From: an uncultured Methylococcales bacterium
GTDB taxonomy: Bacteria; Pseudomonadota; Gammaproteobacteria; Methylococcales; Methylomonadaceae
Direction: 5' to 3'
Length of the DNA: 33,954 nt
Assembly (NCBI GenBank): GCA_913009265.1
Contig: CAJVYL010000006.1
Span: forward strand, 1 to 33,954
Made by a program: the position numbers and the translations under genes. Shown in pieces: positions 20,228 to 30,523 of the stretch (the first letter of the stretch is position 1; each line of letters starts with the position of its first letter). The notes beneath the pieces are model-generated. The model was not told where the DNA came from. It saw nothing but the letters and a program-made list of their open reading frames with translations, and searched no databases.

Positions 20228-23170
20228 ATGCCTACTTTCATCCTTTCTTCGAAAATCAAGACAACTTTACTTTTTGTTGTCATATTAATATCAATATATG
20301 CCATTATTGGTTTTTCTATCTTGCCGGCTGTTCTATCCAACAAAATCCCCAGCCTAGTTCAAGAACAATTACAAAGAAATGCTTCAGTAAAGCAGGTAAA
20401 GTTTAATCCTTTTTCTATAGAACTTTCTATTGATGGCCTGCAAATTGATGAACTAGATAGTAATGCATTTGTTAAATTTGATCGGTTTTATCTCAACCTC
20501 GCTGTATTAGATTCAATTTCCACACAATCCTTAAAAATTGATCAATTATCACTTCAAACACCTTATATTTCAGTTATACGTGATAAAAAAGCTAATTTTA
20601 ATTTTTCTGATTTAATCCCTGAAGAAGAACAAAAAAAGAAAGATAATAAAGAATCATCAGACGACCTTTTTCCAGTTACTATTGGGCAACTATCAATATC
20701 AGAAGGGAAAATAAGCTGGACTGACAATATTAAATCCCAAGGCCAGCAAGAAGATATTTATCCTTTAAACCTAGACATAAAAAACTTTACAACTATTGTT
20801 GATAAACAATCAAACCTAGGTTTCTCATTAAAATTTGCTTCGGGCGGATATTTTGATTGGCGAGGTAAAATAAAACTTAACCCTCTTGAATCTAAAGGAC
20901 ATATAAAACTAAACAATCTTGATCTCCATAGAGTTTGGGAGCTTTTTCTTAAAGATTCAGTAGCTTTTAATATCTTAAAAGGCTCTGAATTAATTAAAGC
21001 TGATTATCAATTTACTAGCACAAGACATTCAACTCAATTACTAATTAATAATGCCGATGTATCCCTTATAGATTTTCAACTAGTCGAAAAAGGGCTTAAA
21101 GATTCACTCATTGATATTCCAAGTTTTACGATTTCTGGCATTGCTGTTGATTTATTGCAACAGAGTATTGAAATTAATAAAGTTTCTTCAAAAAATGCTC
21201 ACTTTAAAGCTTGGTTAAATTCGGATGGCAGCATTAATTATCAGTCACTTTTTTCAACAAATACTGATCCAACAGCAACAAACAACACACCAATCCCAGC
21301 AGATAATAGTAAATCCAAACCATGGAATGTATTAGTTAAACAATTTGAACTGAATAACTTTACTTTTAACTTTATCGATAAAACATTTTCTCCAGCTGTT
21401 CCCACCAACTTAAGCTCAATTAATATAAGTTCAACACAATTATCAACAAAAAAAGGGGTAGCTCTCCCCTTTAACCTAGCATTTGATTTTAATAACACAG
21501 GTCATTTAGCTGCCCAAGGAAGTGCTGTTCTTGAACCGCTTGAGAGTAACCTTAAGTTGGACATTAGTAATATCCCACTAAAAGACTTTCAACATTATGC
21601 CAGTCAATTTGCCAAGCTTGATATTATTTCAGGCTTATTTAATTTAAATCTGGATATTGCTTTACAACAAATAAAAGAACAACCTTTGGCTATTACTTTA
21701 ACAGGGAATAGTCATATAGATAAGTTCAGCACTCGCGACCAAATTTCTAATAAAGACTTTGTTAAATGGAAAAAACTAAGTATCAATAATATTGATATAG
21801 ACGTAGCCAAAAACAAGTATGTTATAGACGCTATAAAAATTGACCGCCCCTATGCTCGCGTAATAATCAAAAAAGATAAAACCACCAATATTAGTGATAT
21901 CGTTATTGATAATAGCAAAGCTGAAAAACCACATTCTGATGAAAAACCAACAGAAAAAACTTCACCAGTTAATTTTAAAATCAAACATTTTGTAATGACA
22001 GATGGCATATCTGACTTTTCAGATAAATCATTGATACTGCCATTTTCAGCTCATATCAATCACTTAAAAGGGTCAGTGAATGGTATTTCTTCAGAAAAAG
22101 ATGCCAATATAAAAATTAATTTAGATGGCCGAATTGCCAATTATGCCCCTGTTACCATTAAAGGAAAAGTTTTACCCAGCAAAGGTGATTCTGACTTTAA
22201 AGTTGCCTTTAATAGCATGCCGTTACCTTTAATAACCCCCTATATGGTTGAGTTTTCTGGACGAAAAATTGAAAAAGGCAATGTAACCTTAAAATTTGAA
22301 TACAAAATCCGCGATAATCAACTCAATGCTTCAAATAGCTTATTTATTGATCAGTTACTTTTAGGTGAAGAAGTAGAAAGCCCAAACGCAGTTTCCTTAC
22401 CACTAGATTTAGCCATAGCATTATTACAAGATAATGAAGGAAAAATAGCCTTAAGTGTACCTATAGTAGGAGACCTTGATAATCCTGAATTTAGTGTTGC
22501 AGGTATAATTTTTGATTCCTTAGCTAACGTTTTAACTAAAATTATAAGCTCTCCATTTAATGCCATCGCTTCATTATTTAGTAGTGACAAAGATATTAGT
22601 AAAGTTACTTTCTCAGCAGGTAGAGCAGAACTTGATGCCGAGCAGCTAAAAAAACTAGATGAATTAAGCAATGCTCTTTCTAAACGTCCAGCATTAAAAC
22701 TAGAAATTGAAGGAACAGCATTTTCAGCGAAAGATTGGCCTCAAATGCAAGCCGTGGCATTAGATAAACAAATCTTAGAATTACGTATTAATGAATTAAC
22801 TCAAGAAAAAAGTAAAAAAGAATTACCAAAAAAATTAGCGCATAAAGATGAAAATTATCAGCGCCTATTGGCCAACCTGTTTATACAACAGTTTCCAAAC
22901 TTAGCTGAAAAATCTTTATTTGGTACTCCTAGGCTAATAGCCCCACAATCAGGTAATTTTTATACCGTTGCACAGGAGAAATTAGCAGCATTAATACCAC
23001 CAGATAATTATGCTTTACAATATTTAGCAGCCTCTCGCGCAAAGGCAATAGCCACGTATTTAGTAAACAATAAAATTGAAATAGATAGAGTGTTTTTACT
23101 TGGTGTTAAAGTAGATGAAGAAAACCCAGAGAATTTAATTGCCTCTAACTTAAACCTAATCGTTGATTAG
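20228..23170 (+). CDS. DUF748/AsmA-like envelope protein with OmpA-like C-terminal segments
   Basis: N-terminal TM, repeated beta-rich AsmA-like segments, DUF748-type C-terminus (VTFSAGRAELDAEQLKKLDELSNALSKRPALKLEIEG). ORF opens at 20216; MPTFILSS at 20228 is an alternative start. Confidence 0.82.
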   Translation: MPTFILSSKIKTTLLFVVILISIYAIIGFSILPAVLSNKIPSLVQEQLQRNASVKQVKFNPFSIELSIDGLQIDELDSNAFVKFDRFYLNLAVLDSISTQSLKIDQLSLQTPYISVIRDKKANFNFSDLIPEEEQKKKDNKESSDDLFPVTIGQLSISEGKISWTDNIKSQGQQEDIYPLNLDIKNFTTIVDKQSNLGFSLKFASGGYFDWRGKIKLNPLESKGHIKLNNLDLHRVWELFLKDSVAFNILKGSELIKADYQFTSTRHSTQLLINNADVSLIDFQLVEKGLKDSLIDIPSFTISGIAVDLLQQSIEINKVSSKNAHFKAWLNSDGSINYQSLFSTNTDPTATNNTPIPADNSKSKPWNVLVKQFELNNFTFNFIDKTFSPAVPTNLSSINISSTQLSTKKGVALPFNLAFDFNNTGHLAAQGSAVLEPLESNLKLDISNIPLKDFQHYASQFAKLDIISGLFNLNLDIALQQIKEQPLAITLTGNSHIDKFSTRDQISNKDFVKWKKLSINNIDIDVAKNKYVIDAIKIDRPYARVIIKKDKTTNISDIVIDNSKAEKPHSDEKPTEKTSPVNFKIKHFVMTDGISDFSDKSLILPFSAHINHLKGSVNGISSEKDANIKINLDGRIANYAPVTIKGKVLPSKGDSDFKVAFNSMPLPLITPYMVEFSGRKIEKGNVTLKFEYKIRDNQLNASNSLFIDQLLLGEEVESPNAVSLPLDLAIALLQDNEGKIALSVPIVGDLDNPEFSVAGIIFDSLANVLTKIISSPFNAIASLFSSDKDISKVTFSAGRAELDAEQLKKLDELSNALSKRPALKLEIEGTAFSAKDWPQMQAVALDKQILELRINELTQEKSKKELPKKLAHKDENYQRLLANLFIQQFPNLAEKSLFGTPRLIAPQSGNFYTVAQEKLAALIPPDNYALQYLAASRAKAIATYLVNNKIEIDRVFLLGVKVDEENPENLIASNLNLIVD

Positions 23171-23207
23171 CTTATTACTAATTTTTCTTAAGGCGTAATA
23201 CAAATAG

Positions 23208-23657
23208 TCATTTCTTTCTACGACTTAAAAACTTATCAAGCTGGTTAGCAAAAGCCTGCCTATCAGCTTGGTTCATTGCCGAAGGACCTCCCGTTTCTAA
23301 ACCACTAGATCGCAACGTATCCATAAAGTCTCTCATATTAAGAGTTTCTTTAATATTCTGAGTTGTATAAAGCTCCCCTCTATGATTTAAAGCAACAGCA
23401 CCCTTTTCTATAACTTCAGCAGCTAAAGGAATATCCCCTGTTATCACTAAGTCCCCTTCTTCAACTCTTAATACAATTTCATTGTCAGCTACATCAAAGC
23501 CTTTTGCGACTTGAATAAACTTAAGTTGTCGCGAAGGAGGTATTCTAATAAATTGATTAGCCACAAAAGTTGTTAATACTTCTGTTCTTTCAGCGGCTCT
23601 ACATAATATATCTTTATTTACAACAGGACATGCATCAGCATCAACCCAAATTTTCAT
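23208..23657 (-). CDS. YaiI/YqxD (DUF188) family protein
   Basis: [54 protein letters not shown]. Confidence 0.92.
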   Translation of the reverse strand: MKIWVDADACPVVNKDILCRAAERTEVLTTFVANQFIRIPPSRQLKFIQVAKGFDVADNEIVLRVEEGDLVITGDIPLAAEVIEKGAVALNHRGELYTTQNIKETLNMRDFMDTLRSSGLETGGPSAMNQADRQAFANQLDKFLSRRKK

Positions 23658-23693
23658 ATCTTATTCTAGTGTTTTATTGTTAATAACAATTCA

Positions 23694-24101
23694 TTAATCT
23701 TTTATATCACTTTCTTTTATTAATATTGGTTTAGCTTCTTTAAGTCTCCACATAAAGACCAATAACAAACTACCCAAAAATAACAAGCCAAACTGCAACT
23801 GAAGCCTTCCATGTAATATACCAATAGAAACAGCGAAAGTTACAACAATTAAAACCATCGCTTTAATTTTTGAACTACGTGCAATTGACCTGTTTTCTTC
23901 CCATTGCTGTAGATCAGCTCCAAACCATCTATTATTCAGTAAGATCTTATGGAACTTGGGAGAACTATTAGCAAAACAAGCAAGCGCAAGAAGCAGAAAG
24001 GGAGTAGTTGGTAAAATAGGTAATATTGCACCTATCACACCCAATATTACAAACATTATTCCTAAGAAAATTAATACATATTTTTTAATTCTTTTACGCA
24101 T
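23694..24101 (-). CDS. YbaN (DUF454) family inner membrane protein
   Basis: LGVIGAILPILPTTPFLLLALACFANSSPKFHKILLNNRWFG. Confidence 0.92.
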   Translation of the reverse strand: MRKRIKKYVLIFLGIMFVILGVIGAILPILPTTPFLLLALACFANSSPKFHKILLNNRWFGADLQQWEENRSIARSSKIKAMVLIVVTFAVSIGILHGRLQLQFGLLFLGSLLLVFMWRLKEAKPILIKESDIKD

Positions 24102-24364
24102 CGTTGTTAAGAACTGATATTTTAATATCCAATATTATACCAATCTTCAAGGCAAATAAACTAAAGCAAGCTCTGCTGAAATCAGGATTTTATTAAAACC
24201 ATTGAGACAGAGCGCTAGGCAATTGTTATCTAACCATTTTTTAACTAATACATACACTATAAATACTATTTATAAACACTTTATTATCACTATAAAATTT
24301 ATAATAAACATAGAGAAAATAAACTATACTCAAATGAAGCGTAATTGGAAATTGTAATTAAAAA

Positions 24365-26992
24365 ATGGCAACTCAAATAGATATTTTCCCTTGGAACAAA
24401 AATTTCGATACCGGCATATCTGAAATTGATGAACAACATAAAGTACTTGTCAGTTTAATCAACCAACTTGCTTCCCATCTAGGTAATGACTCTGACCTTA
24501 GCTTATTAGATCAAACTTTTGAAAAATTATCTGAGTATGCCGTTTATCATTTTCAGTCAGAAGAACTTATTTGGGAAAAATATTTCCCTACAGATTCAAG
24601 TTTAAAAGGCCATAAACAAACTCATGCAAATTTCATAGAAGCAGTTAAGGATTTAAAAAAAGAAGAATCAGTTAAACCTATTAATGAAGTTGTTGAAGAT
24701 GTTCTTTCTTTTCTTACCCATTGGTTAGCTCACCATATCCTAGATAGTGATATGCGTATGAGTAAAATTGTTTTATTTATGAGATCAGGGCTATCCCTAG
24801 AAAGCTCTCAACTACAAGCTAATAAAGAAATGTCAGGTGTAATGAGTACGATGCTTGATACTACGCTGGCAATGTACGATCACCTATGTACGCGTACACT
24901 TGATTTAAAAAAAGAAATTACCGAAAGAAAAAAAGTTGAAAAACAGCTGCTTTTGGCTTCAAGTGTTTTTGAAAATACTTTAGATGGTATTTGTATTACT
25001 GATACAAATAAACTTATTGTTAATATTAACCCTGCTTTTCAACACATAACTGGCTATAGTGCTGAAGAAGTCATTGGTAAAAACCCAAGTATTCTCAGTT
25101 CTGGTAAGCAAGATGCTACATTTTATAAACAAATGTGGAAAACTATTGGAGAAAAAGGTTTTTGGCAAGGTGAAATATGGAATCGAAAAAAAGATGGTGA
25201 GATCTATCCTGAGTTACTCACAATATCACCAATAGTAGATGAAAATAGGGTAATTACTCACTATATTGGCTTATTTAGAGACATTTCAACAAGTAAAAAA
25301 CAACAAGAAAAACTTGAGTTAATGGCTCATTTTGATGTTTTAACTCAATTACCTAACAGGATATTGCTTGCTGACCGTTTTACCAGAGCAATTAGCCATA
25401 GTAAAAGATCAAATAACCAGCTTGCCGTTTGTTTTCTTGATCTCGATAACTTTAAACCTGTTAATGATACTTTGGGGCACGAAGTGGGTGATCATTTACT
25501 CATCAAGGTTGCCGAAAGAATTGGCCTTAATTTAAGAGAAGAAGACACTGTTTCTCGTCATGGTGGCGATGAGTTTGTACTTTTATTAGGAGATATAGAA
25601 TCCTTTTCCCAATGTGCACAAATGCTAGATCGCCTTATTCACTTTCTTGCTCAACCTTATCTTATTGACGGTCATTCAATAGTTATAAGTGCTTCTATTG
25701 GAGTTACTTTATATCCAAACGATAATAGCGATTTAGATACTTTAATGAGACATGCAGATCAAGCAATGTATCAAGCAAAGTTGGCGGGTAAAAACCAATT
25801 TTACGTATTTAATACTGAACAAGATCAATTGGTTATTCAAAAAAACATTCAACTGCAAGAAATTGAACAAGCTATATCCAATCATGAATTAAAATTATAC
25901 TATCAACCTAAAGTTGATATAAAAACAGGCAATGTATTTGGTGCAGAGGCTTTGATTCGTTGGATTCACCCAGAAAAAGGCCTTATCCCCCCTTTAAAAT
26001 TTTTACCTATAATTGAAGCAACAAATTTAGAAATAAAACTTGGAAACTGGGTAATTAATGACGCATTAAAACAGCTTAACTACTGGAAAGACCAAGGGAT
26101 TGAATTAGAAGTCAGCGTTAATATTTCTTCTTTTCATCTTCAATCATCAACATTTATTGCCGACTTAGAGGCATCACTTGCTCTATACCCAACAGTTAAT
26201 TCAAAATTTTTACAACTAGAAATCCTTGAAAGTAGTGCTCTAGGGGATCTTCAATCTATTGCTAACTGTGTCCAAACATGTATTGACACCCTAGGTGTAA
26301 ATATTGCTCTAGATGATTTTGGGACTGGATACTCGTCTTTAACGCATTTAAGACATTTAGCAGCAAAAACTATAAAAATTGACCAATCCTTCGTTAGAGA
26401 CTTATTGGATGACCCCGATGATCATGCCATTATTGATGGCGTTATTGGGCTGGCCAATTCTTTTAATCGTTTCGTTATTGCGGAAGGCGTTGAAACAACA
26501 GAACATGGTTTAATGTTACTTTTAATGGGATGCAATAAAGTTCAGGGCTATGGAATTGCAAAGCCAATGCCAGCTGATATTTTTCCAAAATGGCTAAAAG
26601 ATTACCAACCAAATGAAGAATGGATATCATGTGCAAATAAAACCCTCTCCTTGAAAGAAAACAAGATCAAACTATTAAAACTAACCCTTAGTCAATGGCA
26701 ACAGTTATTTAAGAAAAACATACAAATGACTGTGACTGAATCAAAATCATGGCCAGCACCTAACCGTACAAAGTGTCATGCTGGTATTTGGTTAAAACGA
26801 ATGGAACAAGAACAATTATTTGATACTGAGTGGCTTATAAAGCTAAATGAATCTCACAACTTAATGCACAACATTGCCGATAATTTGTTTGATTTATACC
26901 AACAAGGAAAATTAGATGCGGCTAGAGATGGACTCAAAGATATTGATTTAGCTTTTAAAAATATACATAATCTTTTAATTCACTATAAATAA
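24365..26992 (+). CDS. Bacteriohemerythrin-PAS-GGDEF-EAL-CZB multidomain c-di-GMP signalling protein
   Basis: Hemerythrin ligands (DEQHK, YHFQSEE, GHKQTH, AHHILDSD), PAS (NPAFQHITGYSAEEVIGKNPSIL), SRHGGDEFVLLLG, GAEALIRWIHP, ALDDFGTGYSSL, C-terminal CZB-like CHAGIWLKRMEQ...LNESHNLMHNIAD. Confidence 0.9.
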   Translation: MATQIDIFPWNKNFDTGISEIDEQHKVLVSLINQLASHLGNDSDLSLLDQTFEKLSEYAVYHFQSEELIWEKYFPTDSSLKGHKQTHANFIEAVKDLKKEESVKPINEVVEDVLSFLTHWLAHHILDSDMRMSKIVLFMRSGLSLESSQLQANKEMSGVMSTMLDTTLAMYDHLCTRTLDLKKEITERKKVEKQLLLASSVFENTLDGICITDTNKLIVNINPAFQHITGYSAEEVIGKNPSILSSGKQDATFYKQMWKTIGEKGFWQGEIWNRKKDGEIYPELLTISPIVDENRVITHYIGLFRDISTSKKQQEKLELMAHFDVLTQLPNRILLADRFTRAISHSKRSNNQLAVCFLDLDNFKPVNDTLGHEVGDHLLIKVAERIGLNLREEDTVSRHGGDEFVLLLGDIESFSQCAQMLDRLIHFLAQPYLIDGHSIVISASIGVTLYPNDNSDLDTLMRHADQAMYQAKLAGKNQFYVFNTEQDQLVIQKNIQLQEIEQAISNHELKLYYQPKVDIKTGNVFGAEALIRWIHPEKGLIPPLKFLPIIEATNLEIKLGNWVINDALKQLNYWKDQGIELEVSVNISSFHLQSSTFIADLEASLALYPTVNSKFLQLEILESSALGDLQSIANCVQTCIDTLGVNIALDDFGTGYSSLTHLRHLAAKTIKIDQSFVRDLLDDPDDHAIIDGVIGLANSFNRFVIAEGVETTEHGLMLLLMGCNKVQGYGIAKPMPADIFPKWLKDYQPNEEWISCANKTLSLKENKIKLLKLTLSQWQQLFKKNIQMTVTESKSWPAPNRTKCHAGIWLKRMEQEQLFDTEWLIKLNESHNLMHNIADNLFDLYQQGKLDAARDGLKDIDLAFKNIHNLLIHYK

Positions 26993-27010
26993 ATTAGATT
27001 GCGCTTTTTA

Positions 27011-27076
27011 GCTTTATTCGACCAACTGTGGCTGTTTTTTTTGAAAACAAACCAATCCACAACAGCCAAATAAAGC
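27011..27076. terminator. Candidate bidirectional terminator/imperfect hairpin between convergent genes
   Basis: GCTTTATT(27011)/AATAAAGC(27069) outer and TGGCTGT(27029)/ACAGCCA(27062) inner arms; asymmetric, no clean external U-tract. Confidence 0.35.
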
Positions 27077-27091
27077 CAACCTTCCTGTGTA

Positions 27092-27107
27092 TGGGTAATA
27101 TTACCCA
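27092..27107. repeat. Perfect 16-bp palindrome
   Basis: TGGGTAATATTACCCA, just downstream of nnrS. Confidence 0.85.
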
Positions 27108-27118
27108 CATAATCCCTT

Positions 27119-28291
27119 TTAACCCTCTTTACCATCCACTCTAACTGAACTTAAAATAGGTGTATAAATAAATACAAATAAGGAGAATGCTGCTAACCAG
27201 CAATAAGTAGATAGTGTTAAAAAGTTACCGTACCAATCAGGTAATAAAGCAGGCAATAACACTCTAAATAGAGCAGCTATGTTAATAAATACAAATGCTA
27301 AAGCTATTGTATTTGATGCTTTCATAGCGCGACCCGTATGTCCTAGCGATACACGCGCCATCATTCCCAATGTTAATACACCAATCCCACCCACTGTAAA
27401 TGCATGCGTGGCTACTGAGACAGGCATTATATTCATTGAGCCTAAAGCTACAAATGCTAAGCCAAGTATAATCCATGCATAGCCTAAATAAAGTACCCAC
27501 AATAAAGGCACATACAAAATTCTATGGTCATACCATCCCGAGACGCGGATAACATTAGCTATAATCGCTACGATAGCTGTTATAGTTAAGATTATGCCAG
27601 TAACATCAAAAATAAGTAATATAAAAACCAAGGCACTAGATAAAATAGCGGCTCCATCCAAAGCTGGGTTTCTAATGGCCATAACCCCTTTTATTCCTCT
27701 TTCTGTAAAAAAAGGAAATACACGCCCAGCAATAACTAAAATCATCATAATAATGATTGCTACCACTAAGTCTAAGCCTAAACCTGCAGAGTTTTCATAA
27801 ATACCTAAAATATCAGCATGAATACAGGCGTTTCCAAAAGCCATTAATAACAATAAGCCAACAAAAAAAAGATTTCTTAAATTACCTGACTTAATAATCG
27901 GCTGAGCAATAAAATAAGCTAAAGTAGGTAAAAATGAAAAATCTATTAAAGCAATTATGCCATCAGGGATTAACTCTGAATAAAAAGGAACAATTCGTCC
28001 ATATACCCATAACAAGCAAAGCCCAAATAATTTACGGCCTTGTAGGGTTTTAATACCCGTCCAGTTTTGAACTGCGGTAAGTAAAAAACCAGCAATTACA
28101 GCAACTGAATAGCCTAATAACATTTCATGTGCATGCCAATAAGTAGTGGGGTAATAGTTATCTGTAACTAATACCCCTTTATAAATTGACGACCACAAAG
28201 CAATTAAAATTAGAGCAAAGAGTCCTGCTAAGGCAAAAAAAGCTCTAAACCCTAAAGCGAAAAGCGGATATTCTAAAATCTGTTTATTCAT
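27119..28291 (-). CDS. nnrS: NnrS family heme-copper membrane protein (NO-stress related)
   Basis: Polytopic; YPLFALGFRAFFALAG, YWHAHEMLLGYSVAVIAGFLLTAVQNWTG, HAFTVGGIGVLTLGMMARVSLGHTGR. Confidence 0.93.
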   Translation of the reverse strand: MNKQILEYPLFALGFRAFFALAGLFALILIALWSSIYKGVLVTDNYYPTTYWHAHEMLLGYSVAVIAGFLLTAVQNWTGIKTLQGRKLFGLCLLWVYGRIVPFYSELIPDGIIALIDFSFLPTLAYFIAQPIIKSGNLRNLFFVGLLLLMAFGNACIHADILGIYENSAGLGLDLVVAIIIMMILVIAGRVFPFFTERGIKGVMAIRNPALDGAAILSSALVFILLIFDVTGIILTITAIVAIIANVIRVSGWYDHRILYVPLLWVLYLGYAWIILGLAFVALGSMNIMPVSVATHAFTVGGIGVLTLGMMARVSLGHTGRAMKASNTIALAFVFINIAALFRVLLPALLPDWYGNFLTLSTYCWLAAFSLFVFIYTPILSSVRVDGKEG

Positions 28292-29085
28292 ATACTCTCT
28301 TCCAGCCAGTCTAATTCTGCATTTGAGAAACCTGCAATTATACGCAATTCTCTGTTAAAAGGTCCTTTTGGTTTTCCTACATAAAATTTTTTGATCAATT
28401 CTATGTATTTTTCTTCTTGGTTTAAGCCTCTTTGCTCACAAATAGCTTTAAACCAATATGAACCAATTTTTACATGTCCAATTTCATCTTGCAGAATCCG
28501 ACTTAATAAATCGACACTTTTATCATCACCTTGTACCTTAAATTTATCAATCATTTGAGGGGTTATATCCAGCCCTCTAGCTTCCATACACCGTGGAACT
28601 ATAGCGAGTCTATCAAGTACATCATTCTGTGTTTCTTCGGCATGATCCCATAAACCTCTGTGAGCAGGTAATTCACCATAATCAGCTCCCATATCCAATA
28701 AATGCTTTCTAATTAGTGTAAAGTGCTGAGCTTCTTCATCAGCCACTTGTAACCAATCTTGATAAAATTTTGGAGGTAGTCCTCTAAATCGATATAAAAT
28801 ATCCCACGCTAAATAAATAGCTACAAATTCGATATGAGCTAAAGCATGAAAAAAAGCGATCTTTCCAGCAGGGGAATTAACCTTTCGTTTTGGCATATCC
28901 CTAGGCGATAATAACTGAGGATTATCAGGAAATTTAGTAAGGCTTATTGATTGTATTGGTTCTATTGAATCAAATGATAATAGACCACTTTCAGTTAATT
29001 TTTTTGCTTTGTGAGTGTTTTTAATCTTTTGTTCAAATTCAGCGTGATGCAAACAAAACTCAGCTATTGTAAAAATATTTTCCAC
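28288..29085 (-). CDS. DUF455 ferritin-like protein
   Basis: RDMPKRKVNSPAGKIAFFHALAHIEFVAIYLAWDILYRF...DEEAQHFTLI...RILQDEIGHVKIG. GTG at 29085 preferred over the ORF Met at 29112, whose MFLALFFFK is not typical and overlaps vanZ. Confidence 0.88.
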   Translation of the reverse strand: MENIFTIAEFCLHHAEFEQKIKNTHKAKKLTESGLLSFDSIEPIQSISLTKFPDNPQLLSPRDMPKRKVNSPAGKIAFFHALAHIEFVAIYLAWDILYRFRGLPPKFYQDWLQVADEEAQHFTLIRKHLLDMGADYGELPAHRGLWDHAEETQNDVLDRLAIVPRCMEARGLDITPQMIDKFKVQGDDKSVDLLSRILQDEIGHVKIGSYWFKAICEQRGLNQEEKYIELIKKFYVGKPKGPFNRELRIIAGFSNAELDWLEESI

Positions 29086-29099
29086 TTTAAAAAAGAATA

Positions 29100-29477
29100 A
29101 TGCTAAAAACAATCAATGTAACCTTTTTAACAACATATTGCAGTTTAATATTTTGGCTTTCTTCAAAATCAGTACTTCCGACACCTATGCTATTTACTCA
29201 TCAAGATAAACTTCATCATCTTGGGGCTTATTTTATTATGGGAGTTTTGGCTTGGCGATTTTTTAATGATTACTTGCAAAAACCTTGGCTAGTTTTCATG
29301 CTAAGCCTATGCTTTTGTAGTTTATACGGAATTTCTGATGAACTTCATCAGTCTTATGTGCCTAATCGAGAAGCAGATATTCTAGATTGGATAGCTGATA
29401 CTTTGGGGGCGTTAATAGCATTAATAACAATACATTTAACAAAAGAGAAATTTAAATTTGAAAGACAAGCCAGCTAA
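29100..29477 (+). CDS. VanZ family membrane protein
   Basis: DKLHHLGAYFIMGVLAWRFF, LYGISDELHQSYVPNREADILDWIADTLGALIAL. Confidence 0.9.
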   Translation: MLKTINVTFLTTYCSLIFWLSSKSVLPTPMLFTHQDKLHHLGAYFIMGVLAWRFFNDYLQKPWLVFMLSLCFCSLYGISDELHQSYVPNREADILDWIADTLGALIALITIHLTKEKFKFERQAS

Positions 29478-29487
29478 ATAGCTGGCT
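29468..29487. terminator. Hairpin shared by the 3' ends of vanZ and rpoS
   Basis: AGCCAGC TAAATA GCTGGCT, overlapping the vanZ stop codon; weak T-tract on minus strand only. Confidence 0.5.
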
Positions 29488-29515
29488 ATTGTCTAACAGG
29501 AACTAATTAGAATGC

Positions 29516-30499
29516 TTATTGAAAAATAGCTTCAAATGAATAACCACCCATTTCTAAAATTTCTTTCAATCTTTTAAGGGCATCCATTTGTATTTGTCTA
29601 ACGCGCTCTCTAGTTACACCTAATTCTTGAGCAACCTGTTCTAATGTAGAGTTTTCATGCCCACATAGACCGTAACGTCTACAGATAACTTCACGTTGCT
29701 TATCTGATAATTGATACACCCAACCTGTAATATTATCTTTGATATTATCTTTTTGTAACAAATCAGTAGGAGACTGATCTGCTTCGTCAGAAATAGAATC
29801 TAATAAAGGTTTATCATAATCTTTACCAACAGGAACATCGACAGATGTAACACGTTCATTAAGCTTTAGCATCTTAATAACGGTTTTAACTGGCTTATCC
29901 ATATACTCAGCAATATCTTCTGCACGAGGATCATGATCAAGTTTTTGTGCTAAAAAACGTTGAGCTTTGATATAACCATTCATTTCTTTAATAATATGAA
30001 TCGGCAAACGTATCGTTCTAGTTTGATTCATAATTGCACGCTCAATAGTTTGTCTTATCCACCATGTTGCGTAAGTTGAAAAACGGAAGCCTCTATCTGG
30101 ATCAAATTTTTCTACCGCTCTAATCAGACCTAAATTCCCTTCTTCAATTAAATCTAATAAAGGTAACCCTCTATTTAAATAACGACGAGAAATTTTAACG
30201 ACTAAACGTAAATTACTCTCTATCATTATTTTACGTGCTTCTTGATCGCCTCTTAAAACACGTTTACCATAAATTTTTTCTTCATCTGCTGTAAGTAACT
30301 TTGACTTACCTAACTCATTAAGATAAACCCTAGTTGCGTCAGCGGTAGAAGTATTCTTTGCATCTTCTACAGTAACATTTTCTATCTTAGGTTCTTCATT
30401 AAGAGTTTTAGCAGCAAATTCAAAATTCAGCATTTGAGATGCGCCATTAGTAGTATCATCAGCTGATACCAATTCAACAATTTCTTCTGTCATTTTCAA
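29516..30499 (-). CDS. rpoS: RNA polymerase sigma factor RpoS
   Basis: [96 protein letters not shown]; next to nlpD. Confidence 0.93.
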   Translation of the reverse strand: MKMTEEIVELVSADDTTNGASQMLNFEFAAKTLNEEPKIENVTVEDAKNTSTADATRVYLNELGKSKLLTADEEKIYGKRVLRGDQEARKIMIESNLRLVVKISRRYLNRGLPLLDLIEEGNLGLIRAVEKFDPDRGFRFSTYATWWIRQTIERAIMNQTRTIRLPIHIIKEMNGYIKAQRFLAQKLDHDPRAEDIAEYMDKPVKTVIKMLKLNERVTSVDVPVGKDYDKPLLDSISDEADQSPTDLLQKDNIKDNITGWVYQLSDKQREVICRRYGLCGHENSTLEQVAQELGVTRERVRQIQMDALKRLKEILEMGGYSFEAIFQ

Positions 30500-30523
30500 C
30501 CCTCCGGGTAACTTGGCAATATA

